Of a stretch of DNA of 64,000 bases, positions 11,175 through 21,930 are shown piece after piece; within the stretch, counting starts at the first letter, position 1; each line of letters begins with the position of its first letter. The stretch is from Lobosporangium transversale (Eukaryota; Mortierellomycota; Mortierellomycetes; Mortierellales; Mortierellaceae). The stretch lies in the NCBI RefSeq assembly GCF_002105155.1, contig NW_019029056.1, forward strand, positions 1 through 64,000, written 5' to 3'. The position numbers and the translations under genes are program-made. Below the pieces are notes generated by a model that saw only the letters and a program-made list of their open reading frames with translations, did not search any database and was not told where the DNA came from.

Positions 11175-11310
11175 TGTGCAATGAATAAAAAGAGCATCCC
11201 AATGCATCTGAAAACTCATTCAGCTCTCCATTCTTTGTGTTGATTCTCCTTTTTCACCTTTCCACTCCTTTATATTATCATTGCGATCGATCTGTTTATA
11301 AGAAACGACA
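11175..11310 (+). promoter_or_regulatory. Array-type promoter of copy 3
   Basis: It has TGAATAAAAAGAGCATCCCA near 11180, CAATGCATCTG, a pyrimidine-rich stretch, TTGCGATCGATC at 11281-11292 and TTTATAAGAAACGACA before ATG 11311. The order is the same as in copies 1, 4 and 5. Confidence 0.5.
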
Positions 11311-12273
11311 ATGCCATCAGAGCATCCTCCATCAGCCAGCAAACCCACAGTACTAATTGTAGGGGCCGGTATCGCCGGACTCACATTAGGCATCCTTCTT
11401 GAGAAGGCTGGTGTCCCATACGAGATCTATGACCGCATGACTGAAGTAAAACCCTTGGGTAAGAAAAAGATTAGAGTTCATATACACATGTTTATGTTTC
11501 CATCTTGAAAATTGCAATACAAACTGACGATCTCCTTTACTGTCTTATTAAGGATTTGCACTGTCACTCATGGCGAATGTAGCGCCATTGTTCAAACAAA
11601 TTGGTATTTATGATGAGTTCATCAGTCTTGGAAAGGTCTCCAGTACAATCGACCACTATGACAAGGACCGTAAATTCAAGTATTCATTGGATTTCAGTGG
11701 AGGCGCCAAGATGTAAGGGCTATGGCGACTTTATGAAAACAAAGCAAAATCTTTTCTTCATTTCACATTGATTAATTATCAATTACTACTGTTGTTTCAG
11801 GGGAGGATTCCCAGGATATATCATCTCTCGTTCGGTTTTTTATGATTTGCTGTATCGACAGATCCCACCTAACAAACTCTTTCTAGGAAAGCGAGTCATG
11901 TCCGTAAAGCAAAGCCTACAAAATGGTGTCCAAATCCAATTCGCGGATAAGACAATTGCAGAAGGTGATATTCTTGTTGGAGCTGATGGTGCTTATAGTG
12001 CTGTCCGACAAAGCCTCTATGACTCATTAAAGAGCGAAGGACAATTACCAGCTTCTGATGATGGAGCTTTACCGTTCACTTGTGTTTGCCTTGTGGGCCA
12101 GACTAAACCAATGGATCCTGAAAAATATCCAGAACTAGCCGATCCCAAATGTCATTTCAGATCGGTCACCGAGGCTGACAAACCCTACGCTGTAAGTAAG
12201 CTGAGAAGAGCAGAAATACATAAGAATGAATCTATGTGACTCAACCCTTTAATCAGAAGCCAACCTTTTTTAT

Positions 12274-12315
<42 letters not shown>

Positions 12316-13477
12316 TGATGCTTTTCCTCTGCGGATGCAAGTGGGGGTATATGACAACGAAAGGTAATGTCTTCTGTTGGGCTGTAACCCAGTATCTCGA
12401 CAGCGAAAGCTCCAAGAGCCATGATAATTTCAGAAACTCAGAATGGGGCCCTGAAGCTGCAAACGTAATGTGTCAAGAGGTCCAAGACCTTCCAGTTCCC
12501 GGTGGCAAGAGTAATAATATGACCATCGGAGACCTCATCGACAACACACCGTTTGTCTCCAAGGTCATGCTTGAGGAGAAAGTCTTTGATACATGGTATT
12601 CCGGAAGGACGGTTCTGATTGGAGACGGTAATACTAGCCATTGCCTATATCTCATTATTGTTGGAATATAACATTATAACTGGCCATATTACAGCTGTGT
12701 TATGTTTCTCATACTTCCCCTTCTCCTCGCACTTTTTTGTTTGTTTGTTCTGCACGAATAGCTTGTCATAAGGTACCGTGCTATCTACATATAAGCTCAA
12801 AAATGATCTAGACAATGAAGACTATTGAAATTCTTTCTCTTACTTGAAAGAAGTATATGCAAGAGACCGTTCCTTAATGACAATGAGTACCATTTGCATA
12901 CTTGCATTGTTGATGTTGTTCGATAGATTCATCCAGCTAGCGGTGCTGGTGCTATGAATGCAATCCAGGATGCGGTGGCGCTAGCAAATTGGATTAGTGT
13001 TCTTGACTTAACAGCAGTCGACGAAATAACAAAAGCTTTTAAAGAGTATAAAGCAGAGCGTTACCCAGTTGCCAAGACTGCCTTTTCACAAGGACGGACA
13101 CTATCCAGGGTGACAGAGAAGGTAATGCTAATAAGACTCAAACGTTATCGGCCAGGGATACGTCTAGATGAAGTATAAAGGTGAAGAATGTATTTATTCA
13201 TGTAAAGTATCAATTTCTGGTGCTAATTCTCTTGGCAATCCAGGGTATAGCTGCCAAGATTACTCGCTACATCAGTAAGAACCCACCGGCCTGGCTCTGG
13301 AACATTCTGATTAAGCGCATGGTAGAATCGCGTCCTCAAGTGTCGTTCTTGCCACTGGTAGAGGACAAAGGGACTGTGCCACCCAAGTATCAACCAAGTC
13401 TTCAAAAAACATTGGCAATCAGGAAAACAAGGGAAGCTGCAGAAGTGACACAGACAGCTGCCGCTACAGCGCTCTGA
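11311..13477 (+). CDS. FAD-dependent monooxygenase, array copy 3
   Basis: Exons 11311-11458, 11553-11712, 11801-12191, 12342-12627, 12762-12772 (11 nt), 12927-13121, 13244-13477; 474 aa. All three flavin-monooxygenase motifs are intact: GAGIAG at residues 16-21, GDILVGADGAYSAVRQ in exon 3, and GD-ACHK-IHPASGAGAMN across exons 4-6. Intron 1 is short and lacks the long A-run of copies 2 and 4. Intron 3 instead contains a T-run followed by an A-run of about 25 nt at about 12279-12315. Exon 3 is almost identical to that of copy 2 over roughly 200 bp. No membrane segment or signal peptide is visible, so it is probably cytosolic. Substrate unknown. Confidence 0.88.
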
Positions 13478-14067
13478 TAGAAGAGCTGTTATGATGAAAT
13501 GAAGGGAATGTAGCCTAAGTTAGGGACAAAGGAATGGATGTAATGGATGTCCCTTCAAGGACTAAAGAAGAGCTGAACCCATTATTCAGCGACTCACGTA
13601 GCTCGTTAGGCGCCCCATATTAAAGCAGTTTTCTACCTTTTTTTATGATGTGCTATTCCATTATTGGAGACTTGTATGTACTTCGTGTAGGGGTATCTCA
13701 ATAATTGCTCAAGCCGCCTAAAGAGAGATATGTTCCTCATTATGTGTTCTATGGCCTGCCGGTAGCTCACTCCGGGCGGCTCTTGTTGCCCTTCATGAAG
13801 AATATTTAAACTTCAAGGCCTGAACCGCTTTGTATATGGGAGAAGGACTGCTATGTCGCTAGTGATTAGCGGTTCCATGTCTTCTCCCATCCGACTGTTG
13901 TGCTGCACCTTGCCATCTAGATACGTTCTTTAGCCTATTCTTTGACCGGATGCTAACTGCTCCTCTCTCATTCATTTCTTCCTTCGTCTTGCACTGACGC
14001 CTTTTTTCGCTTCTCCAATTACCTACTTTCTTCTATCTTATGGTATCGACATTATAAATAAGATAAA
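13478..14067. other. 3' flank of copy 3 and 5' flank of the next relic
   Basis: No gene seen. The 13785-13830 segment is the shared array 3' flank also found after copies 2 and 6. Confidence 0.45.
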
Positions 14068-15170
14068 ATGGTGCTAACAAAGAGCCCTTTGTTCATACTA
14101 GAGAATGAACCCACAATGTTGGTCTTCAGAGTTGGCATTGATGAACTCACATTCACCATTCTTTTTGAAAAAGCTTGCGTTTCATATTAGGCTTTTGACA
14201 ATATAGCTAAAGTCGACTACTTGGATTTAAAATAAAATAAAGTTCATACCGTTCAATTACTAATATATATTAACGATCTCCATTGCTTCGCCCAACTATG
14301 TTCCCTAATAACAAATGCGGCGTCATCGTGGTGCTTACGACGAGTATGGCAGCCTTGGAAAGCAATTCTTAGCAGCCAGCCATCACAGAAATAAATAGTA
14401 TTGTAATACACGTTGATGGACTGTATGGGCTCTTCTATTATTATGATATTGCTTCTTTGGTGAAAGATCCCCAATTTACATAATCTATTGTTAATCCTTC
14501 ATGATGTATTGCTTCGGCGGGGTCCGTCCAATAAACTCCCTTGGAACATGAGTCTTATCCATAAAACAGTCTAGAGAATGGCGCTCAGGTCCAATACGCA
14601 GACAAGAGGATTGTAGAAGGCGATATCCTTATTGACTCTGTCCAACAAAACTTCTATGGGTCAATAAATAGCAAAGGCCACTTGCCAGCTTCAGATGATA
14701 GAGCTTTACAATTCACCTGTGTTAGTCTTGTGGGACAGATCAATGAATCCTGAAAAATTTTCAGAGCTCAGATTTTCCAATGGCCACCAGGAATAACAAA
14801 TCTAGATGGAAGTGGGAGCATATGAAGGTAAAAGAAAATGTTCTGTCGGAGTATGACTCTATACTTGAACAGTGAAAGTTTAAAGAATCATGACAGCCTC
14901 CAAAACTCAGAATGAGGTCCTAAAGTTGTAATTGTAATATCTCAAGAGGCCAAGGCTTCCCATTACCTGGAAGTAAGGATAACGATTTGACTGTTGAAAA
15001 CGTCATCGAAAATCCGTCGTTGCCCTCCAGAAGCGTATTGAAGGATAAAGCCTTCGATACATGGTTCGGAAAGGATGATTCCGGGGAGAATAATGCCCAG
15101 TCATTTCATACATTGATTGTTGTAACGTTTAGACTACTGCTGTGCATCATTCCTCTATTTGCTCTGGTTT
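14068..15170 (+). pseudogene. Decayed FAD-dependent monooxygenase of the array
   Basis: The remnant keeps exon order. Exon 1 begins at ATG 14068; its FAD fold is ruined (GVGIDELTFTILF-like, followed by an early stop). A short exon 2 relic lies near 14335-14375, exon 3 at about 14507-14790 (still recognisable as KRIVEGDIL...QLPASDD), and exon 4 at about 14810-15100 (NSESLKNHDSLQNSE-like, ending in KAFDTWFGK). Stops and indels occur throughout. Exons 5-7 are missing; TE2 begins just downstream at 15187. Confidence 0.75.
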
Positions 15171-15186
15171 CATTTGATAGGATGTA

Positions 15187-15220
15187 CAGTCACCTGAAAC
15201 AAAGATTGGACAAAAAAATA
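15187..15220 (+). repeat. TE2 left terminal inverted repeat
   Basis: About 30-34 bp starting CAGTCACCTGAAA. It matches the reverse complement of 16485-16518 with a few mismatches. Confidence 0.88.
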
Positions 15221-15307
15221 AAATATTGAAATAGTTACGTAGGGAAGCGTTTCCTTCAATCTCTTTCCTTCCTGTTTTTCACATACAAACAGCTTGAGTA
15301 AACCACC

Positions 15308-16285
15308 ATGGCGAGACACTTAGACATTGAGAATAAAGGTATCATCGTTGGAATGCACCTCGCGGGCATGAAGGCTGCGGAAATCGCATTGCAACGCGGT
15401 GTACCCCGAACCTCTGTTATTAATATTATCAGGGTGTACCAAGAAAGAGGCACCACTGCTTGCACTCCGATCCCAGGACGGCCCAAAGTACTAAGTGAAC
15501 GGGACCTCAGGAGCATCGTTCGCCATACTAAGCAGAATAGAAGGTGTACTCTTAATGATATCACTAACCAATTGCCGAACAAAGTTTGCGAGAGGACAGT
15601 TGCGAAGGCATTGCATTCACTGGGTATTTTCAGCCGGATTGCAGTAAAAAAACCATTCTTAAAAGAAGGACATATAAAAAGGAGGCTGCAGTTTGTCAAA
15701 AAATATATGAGTTGGTCCATGGAAGACTGGAATCGGGTAGTTTGGACTGACGAATCATTTGAAGTTGGTGAGCATTTTCGTCAAATAAGAGTTTGGCGTA
15801 AAGTAGAGGAAAAGTACGATCATGATTGCCTCCCACCCACTTTCAAAAGTGGTAGAACAACTCTGATGGTCTGGGGGGCGTTCACAGCAACCAGAAAGTC
15901 TCGGTTGGTTGTATTTGAAAGAGGTCGTAAAGATGGACGGTGTTTCGTGGAAGATGTATATCAAGGCGAGCTAGCCAGATTTATGGCTGAGGTAGGGGAT
16001 GGCATACTTATGGAGGATAATGCTCCAGTTCATACTTGTAAGATTGCAAAAGAATGGCGCGAAAAAAACAGCATCCCGAGGATTTCAGACTGGCCTTCAT
16101 GCTCCCCAGATTTGAACCCTATTGAACATGTATGGTCACTTCTTGCGGATGCACTCGATAGGCGCGCTAAAGGGCCAAGAGATCTTCCCACTCTCACACG
16201 GGCTCTTATCGAAGAGTGGAATAATTTACCGCAAGAGAGGCTGCCAGCCTTGTCGCTACCATGCCCGAAAGGCTGGAAGAAGTGA
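15308..16285 (+). CDS. TE2 Tc1-like transposase, DD35E, shifted C-terminus
   Basis: 325 aa from ATG 15308 in a good context (CCACCATGG). Residues 1-120 hold two helix-turn-helix segments of the paired-like type, separated by a PIPGRPK hook. The DDE catalytic domain shows D148 (VWTDES), D237 (LMEDNAP) and E273 (SPDLNPIEHVW), with 35 residues between the last two. The final residues, ALSLPCPKGWKK, do not look like a Tc1 C-terminus. In the frame one base away the DNA reads ASLVATMPERLEEVNGVDGR and ends at TGA 16315-16317, which is the canonical ending. A single-base deletion near 16245 therefore probably replaced about the last 22 residues. Whether the protein still works is unknown. Confidence 0.88.
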   Translation: MARHLDIENKGIIVGMHLAGMKAAEIALQRGVPRTSVINIIRVYQERGTTACTPIPGRPKVLSERDLRSIVRHTKQNRRCTLNDITNQLPNKVCERTVAKALHSLGIFSRIAVKKPFLKEGHIKRRLQFVKKYMSWSMEDWNRVVWTDESFEVGEHFRQIRVWRKVEEKYDHDCLPPTFKSGRTTLMVWGAFTATRKSRLVVFERGRKDGRCFVEDVYQGELARFMAEVGDGILMEDNAPVHTCKIAKEWREKNSIPRISDWPSCSPDLNPIEHVWSLLADALDRRAKGPRDLPTLTRALIEEWNNLPQERLPALSLPCPKGWKK

Positions 16286-16484
16286 ATGGGGTCGATGGTA
16301 GGAACACTCACTATTGAACCTACATGGCACTTTTGCTACTCTAACAATGCCGTCTTCAAAACCCCAATAAATAACAGTATTGACCTCTTTAGTGAGCATG
16401 TAAAATTTCATGTGTATTGATGAAGTCTTTATGTATGTTGCATATGAGCTGTTTGTCCAGGTTGTTCAAAAAAAAATCAAGAAA

Positions 16485-16518
16485 ATCCATTTTGTCCAAA
16501 CTTTATTTCAGGTGACTG
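16485..16518 (-). repeat. TE2 right terminal inverted repeat
   Basis: Reverse complement of the TE2 left end, finishing TTTCAGGTGACTG, with the TA duplicate next to it. Confidence 0.88.
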
Positions 16519-16650
16519 TACATGTTCATGTAGAATACGAACAAGATTATGAATCCTTCATCCGAGGGAGGCATTTATGCACAAAGTACAGTACATGCAC
16601 TCCTGCATAGAGTTCCAACCGCCGCGCTTCAAAGTAACTTTCAAAGGTGC

Positions 16651-16787
16651 AATGAATAAAAAGAGCATCCCAATGCATCTGAAAACTCATTCATCTCTCC
16701 ATTTGTCTTTGTGTTGATTCTCCTTTTCCGTCTCTCCACTCCTTTATACTATCTTATTGCGATCGGCACTACTTATAAGAAGCAATA
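16651..16787 (+). promoter_or_regulatory. Array-type promoter of copy 4
   Basis: It contains ATGAATAAAAAGAGCATCCC, CAATGCATCTG, ATTGCGATCGGC (about 16756-16767) and CTTATAAGAAGCAATA up to ATG 16788. By direct reading the whole block appears identical, inverted, to 21407-21543 upstream of copy 5. Confidence 0.55.
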
Positions 16788-17056
16788 ATGCCATCAGAAC
16801 ATCCTTCACCAGCCAGCAAACCCACAGTAATAATCGTAGGGGCTGGTATCGCCGGACTCACATTAGGCATCCTTCTTGAGAAGGCTGGTGTCCCATACGA
16901 GATCTATGACCGCATGACTGAAGTCAAACCGTTGGGTAAGGAAAAGAAATCCATACCATTCATGCTACTAAAAATGATCCCGAGCATTTTTATTATTACA
17001 ATCCATATTAACAATTTCTTTTTTCTGTGCTCGATTGCAACCTGATGAACTTCGTC

Positions 17057-17090
<34 letters not shown>

Positions 17091-17772
17091 TGCATTGTCG
17101 TTGATAGCGAATGTAGCACCGCTGTTTAAACAAATTGGCATTTATGATGAGCTTGTCAGCCTTGGGAAGCTCTCACATTTTGTACATCATTACAATGAGG
17201 ATCGTGAATTGGAATATTCGATGGATTTCAGGGGAGGCGCCAAGATGTAAGATCTATGGCAACTTTGAGAAACAAATGCAATAAACTTATGTTGTACGGG
17301 TACAACTCTTACTCTTATATCTTTTACTATTCTAGGGGAGGGTCTCCAGGATATATAATCTCTCGCTCAGTTTTTTATGACCTATTGCTTCGACAGATCC
17401 CGTCAAACAAAATCTTCCTTGGAAAGAGAGTATTGTCCATAAAACAGAGTCCAGTGGATGGTGTCAAGGTTCATTTCTCGGATAAGTCAACTGCAGAAGG
17501 CGATATCCTTGTTGGGGCCGACGGAGCTTATAGCGCTGTCCGACAAAGTCTCTATGACTCACTAAAGAAAGAAGGCCAATTACCAACTTCAGATGATGGG
17601 GCTTTACCATTCAACTGTGTTTGCCTAGTTGGACAGACCAAACCAATGGACCCCGAAAAATATCCGGAATTAGCTGACCCCATCTGTCATTTCCCAAGGG
17701 TCTTTGGGGACAACAAGCCATACTCCGTAAGTATTTGGAGATATAAAATTTGTCTTGAATTACAAAATCTTA

Positions 17773-17805
<33 letters not shown>

Positions 17806-18980
17806 ACTCTTTGTGGATGAGAGTGGGCGTACTTGACAGTAAAAGGTAATATCTTTTGTTGGGGCGTAATCCAGTACCTGGATAGCGAAAGCTCTAAGAG
17901 CCACGACAGTTTCCGAAACTCAGAATGGGGCCCTGAAGCTGCAAACGCAATGTGTAAAGAGGTTCGCGACTTTCCATTGCCTGGAGGCAAAAATAACGAC
18001 TTGACTATCGGAGACCTCATCGACAACACACCGCTTGTCTCCAAGGTCATGCTTGAGGAGAAAGTGTTTGATACATGGTATTCCGGGCGGACGGTTCTGA
18101 TTGGGGATGGTAATGCTAATCGTTGATTATATCGTGTTATTGCTGACATATAATATTATGCTTAGCAATATTGCAGCAATACTTTGTTTCTCATGCTCTT
18201 TCCTCTCTTCACTTGTTTTTCTGCAATTTTTTATACATGAATAGCTTGTCACAAGGTAGCGTACTATCTAAGTATAAGCTAAAAAAAAAATAAAAAAAAA
18301 TAAAAAAAAAAGAGTATGAACAATGGTACTCTCTCCTTACTTGAACATATGCAGAATATATATCAAACCGATTCTTTCTTATAGCGAATATCATGATTGT
18401 ATTGATATCCCTTCTTTTTATTAAATAGATCCACCCAACTGGTGGCACTGGGGCTATCAATGCAATCCAGGATGCAGTGGCACTGGCAAACTGGATTAGT
18501 GTACTAGATTCAACAGCGGTCAAAGAAATGACAAAAGCCTTCAAAGAGTATAAAGCAGAGCGTTACCCAGTTGCTAAGGCTAGTTTTGCGCAAGCACGAG
18601 CACTATCCAGAGTGACAGAAAGGGTAATATTTTTAAGGATAAAACATATTGCCATCTATTGTGTATCTTGATGAAGGAAGTAAAATGCTAAAGAAGCCTT
18701 TGTTTTTTGTATTACTTTCTATCACTAAAATGTTTGATAAATACAGGGTTTAGTCGCAAGGATTACTCGCTACGTCAGCAAAAATATGCCGGCCTGGCTC
18801 TGGAACATTTTGATTAGGAGCATGATAGAATCGCGTCCTCAAGTGTCATTCTTGCCACTTGTAGAGGACGAAGGAACTGTGCCACCAAAGTATCAACCAA
18901 GCCTTCAAAAGACATTAGCAATCAGAAAGGCGAGAGAAGCTGCGGAAGGAAAAATGTCAACCACAGTTACAGCGAAGTAA
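16788..18980 (+). CDS. FAD-dependent monooxygenase, array copy 4
   Basis: Exons 16788-16935, 17087-17246, 17336-17726, 17824-18109, 18245-18255 (11 nt), 18429-18623, 18747-18980; 474 aa. The GAGIAG dinucleotide fold, the exon 3 DG motif and the C-terminal RPQVSFLPL block are all present. The GD motif reads IHPTGGTGAINA instead of the IHPASGAGAMNA of its neighbours, still within the P-x-x-G-x-G pattern. Intron 1 ends in a poly(A) run of about 30 nt immediately before the acceptor AG 17085-17086. Intron 3 has a T-run of about 28 nt. It is convergent with copy 5, with about 300 bp between stop codons. Substrate unknown. Confidence 0.87.
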
Positions 18981-19276
18981 TAGAAAAATCTTACATACAC
19001 AAAATGAGGAAGATGGTATAAAGACTAAAAGTAAAGAAAGAGGAAATGATGTGTCTCTCTCAAGGATATAACAGAATGCTGAATATGATATTTAACGCGT
19101 CGCACAGCTGATTCTGCAGTGAAATAAAACAAGGTTATAGCCAAAACCTTCAAACAAACGTCTATAGAAATTATTATTATTATTTATTTTGGAGAGGCTG
19201 GAGGGAGAAACTCATTGTTTTCCATTCCTTAGTCCATAGCTTAGGTTACTTTCTCTTTATCTTAACCTCTCTCTTG

Positions 19277-21406
19277 CTAACTTACTGTCACGGTTGCTAG
19301 CCTTGCTTCCACAGCTTCTCTAGCCTTCCTTATCGCCAATGTTTTATGAAGGCTAGGCTGGTACTTTGGTGGCACAGTCCCTTTATCCTCTATCAGAGGC
19401 AAGAACGACACTTGAGGACGTGACTCCAGCATACGCTTAATTAAAATGTCCCAGAGCCAGGTCGGCATCTTTTTAGTGGCATAGCGAGTAATCCTAGCCT
19501 TCGGACCCTGTATTTATCAAGTTGATTAACGTTAGAAAGCAATTCACTGGTAAATAAACGACCTCTCCATTTTGCTCCCTCCATTAAGAGACACAATGGT
19601 TGACAACATGTTTGAACAATATAAACCTTACCTTCTCAGTCACCCTGGATAGCGTCCGTCCCTGTGCAAAACTAGCCTTAGCAATTGGGTAGCGCTCTGC
19701 TTTATACTCTTTGAAGATTTGGCTCATCTCCTTGCTTTCTTTTGAATCTAATACACTAATCCAGTTTGCCAGCGCCAACGCATCCTGCATTGCATTCATA
19801 GCACCAGAACCGCTAGCTGGGTGAGCCTATCCAATAGAGGTCAAAATACACATGATGCTCATTGTTAGTAAGGAACTTGTTGTACCTGGATTAGAGGATA
19901 TCTCAGGATTTTTCCTTGCCTATGGCCAATTTATATCCAGAAAGTACGCTACCTTGTGGCAAGCTAGTCATGCAGGATAAATAAAGGAATGATCATAACG
20001 TACACAAACAAAAGTGAGAATATGAAAAACAAAGCTTCCAAGAAAATAATATTATATACATACAATAACAAGATATTATCAGCGAGTAGCATTACCATCC
20101 CCAATCAAGACCGTCCTTCCCGAATACCATGTATCAAACACTTTCTCCTCAAGCATGACCTTGGAAATCAGCGGTGTGTTGTCGATGAGATCTCCAATGG
20201 TCATATCATTGTCCTTTCCGCCAGGGAATGGGAAGCCTCGAACTTCTTTACACATTGCATTTGCAGCTTCAGGGCCCCATTCCGAGTTTCGGAAACTATC
20301 ATGACTCTTGGAGCTTTCACTGTCCAGGTACTGGATTACAAGCCAACAAAAGGTATTGTTTTTCATAGTGAAATGACCCCACTCTCGTCCACAGAGGAAT
20401 AGTAAAATATACATATCATATAACAATAAAGAGCTTAAAAGGTAAGCTTCTCTTTTCAGGGTCTATCTTCATAGAATCATTTTATGTATTTCTCAATTTA
20501 CTTACAGAGTATGGTTTATTATCTCCAGTAACCGACCTATAATAACAGATAGGATTGGATAGCTCTGGATATCTTTCAGGATCCATTGGTTTAGTCTGTC
20601 CGACAAGACAAACAGAGGTGAATGGTAAAGCTCCGTCATCTGAAGATGGTAGCCGACCTTCTTTCTTTAGTGATTCATAGAGGCTCTGCCGAACCGTACT
20701 ATAAGCACCGTCAGCACCAACAAGGATATCACCTTCTGCAACTGTCCTATCTGAGAACTGGATTTGGACACCATTCTGCAGATTCTGCTTTATGGATAGG
20801 ACTCGCTTTCCTAGGAAGATTTTGTTAGGCGGGATCTGTCGGAATAGCAAGTCATGAAAGGCTGAACGGGAGACGATATAACCGGGGAAACCTCCCCTAC
20901 AGTAATAAGACAAAGAAGATAAATAATGTCAAAAAAAAAAAAAAAAAAAAAAAAGAGTGGGAAATGGTTTGAGCTCATACAGCATATGTATTCTGCAATA
21001 GCATTCGCTCCCTTACATCTTGGTAGCTTTCTTGAAATCCATCGAAAATTCTAATTTGCGGTTCTCATTATATTGATCGATTGAATAGCAGGGCTTTCCA
21101 AGGCTGACAAACTCGTCGTAAATACCAATCTGTTTGAACAATGGTGTTACATTCGCTATGAGGGACAATGCAGACCCTTTTTTTTAAAGACAGCGGGTTA
21201 GGTTGGACAAAGATATTGTAAGTTAATTGTGTGCATGATCCTTTTTTTTCCCCCATACCAAAGGGCTTGACTTCAGTTATGCGGTCATAGATCTCGTATG
21301 GGACACCAGCCTTCTCAAGAAGGATGCCTAATGTGAGTCCGGCGATACCAGCCCCTACGATTATTACTGTGGGTTTGCTGGCTGGTGAAGGATGTTCTGA
21401 TGGCAT
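19277..21406 (-). CDS. FAD-dependent monooxygenase, array copy 5
   Basis: Minus-strand exons, 5' to 3': 21406-21259, 21176-21017, 20896-20506, 20381-20096, 19963-19953 (11 nt), 19826-19632, 19507-19277; 473 aa ending in TAG. All FAD motifs are present (GAGIAG; GDILVGADGAYSTVRQ; GD-ACHK-AHPASGSGAMN). The GD-motif exon begins with Ala where other copies have Ile or Val. Exon 1 and the promoter match copy 4 almost base for base, whereas exon 2 differs at many positions. Exon 3 instead is nearly identical to copy 6. It is the first of two minus-strand copies, so part of the array has been inverted. Confidence 0.87.
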
Positions 21407-21543
21407 TATTGCTTCTTATAAGTAGTGCCGATCGCAATAAGATAGTATAAAGGAGTGGAGAGACGGAAAAGGAGAATCAACACAAAGACAAATGGAGAGA
21501 TGAATGAGTTTTCAGATGCATTGGGATGCTCTTTTTATTCATT
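21407..21543 (-). promoter_or_regulatory. Array-type promoter of copy 5
   Basis: Inverted counterpart of 16651-16787, with the GCGATCG palindrome at about 21429-21436 and TTATAAG next to the start codon. No differences from the copy 4 promoter were noticed on reading. Confidence 0.55.
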
Positions 21544-21739
21544 TGCCTCTGTGGCATTTGATTGACAAAAGCATGCAAAACAGAATTCATTCTGTAGCGC
21601 GTCTGTGATTCTCTCAAGCAGGGGTTCCTTCTCTATCGCGCAGCAGAAATCTTATGCAAGCAATGCGTGACATTTGCCCTCACTCAATACTGCCCTTCCC
21701 GAGACATGTAGCATGTGTGCATGTATATAATCAAGGGGT

Positions 21740-21930
21740 TTCAGTAAGTTATTGAAAGGGTTTCCCACAGTCCTCCAAGGAAATGGTAAGTCTCGGATTT
21801 CCTGACACATTCCAGTTGTACCTTCTGGGCCGCATTCTGAATTTCTAGCTGAATGAGTATATGAAGATATTGTCGAATTAGCATAGTCACCATTTGCCCA
21901 CTTGCTCAGTCATACGTTATTACAACAGCA
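21740..21930 (-). pseudogene. Relic of array exon 4 (minus strand)
   Basis: Read on the minus strand, the segment contains GAAATTCAGAATGCGGCCCA and then GGTACAACTGGAATGTGTCA, which parallels the exon 4 run encoding RNSEWGPEA...MC. A degraded VRDFP-like part follows. No open frame remains. Confidence 0.55.

Larger units (their letters stand above)
15187..16518 (+). mobile_element. TE2: Tc1-like DNA transposon (1332 bp, nearly intact)
   Basis: The left end starts CAGTCACCTGAAACAAAG. The right end is its inverse (CAGTCACCTGAAATAAAG on the minus strand). Each is flanked by TA (15185-15186 and 16519-16520). Inverted repeats of about 30 bp bracket a single transposase gene on the plus strand. Size and layout fit classic Tc1 elements. 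It lies between a decayed monooxygenase and copy 4. Confidence 0.92.
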
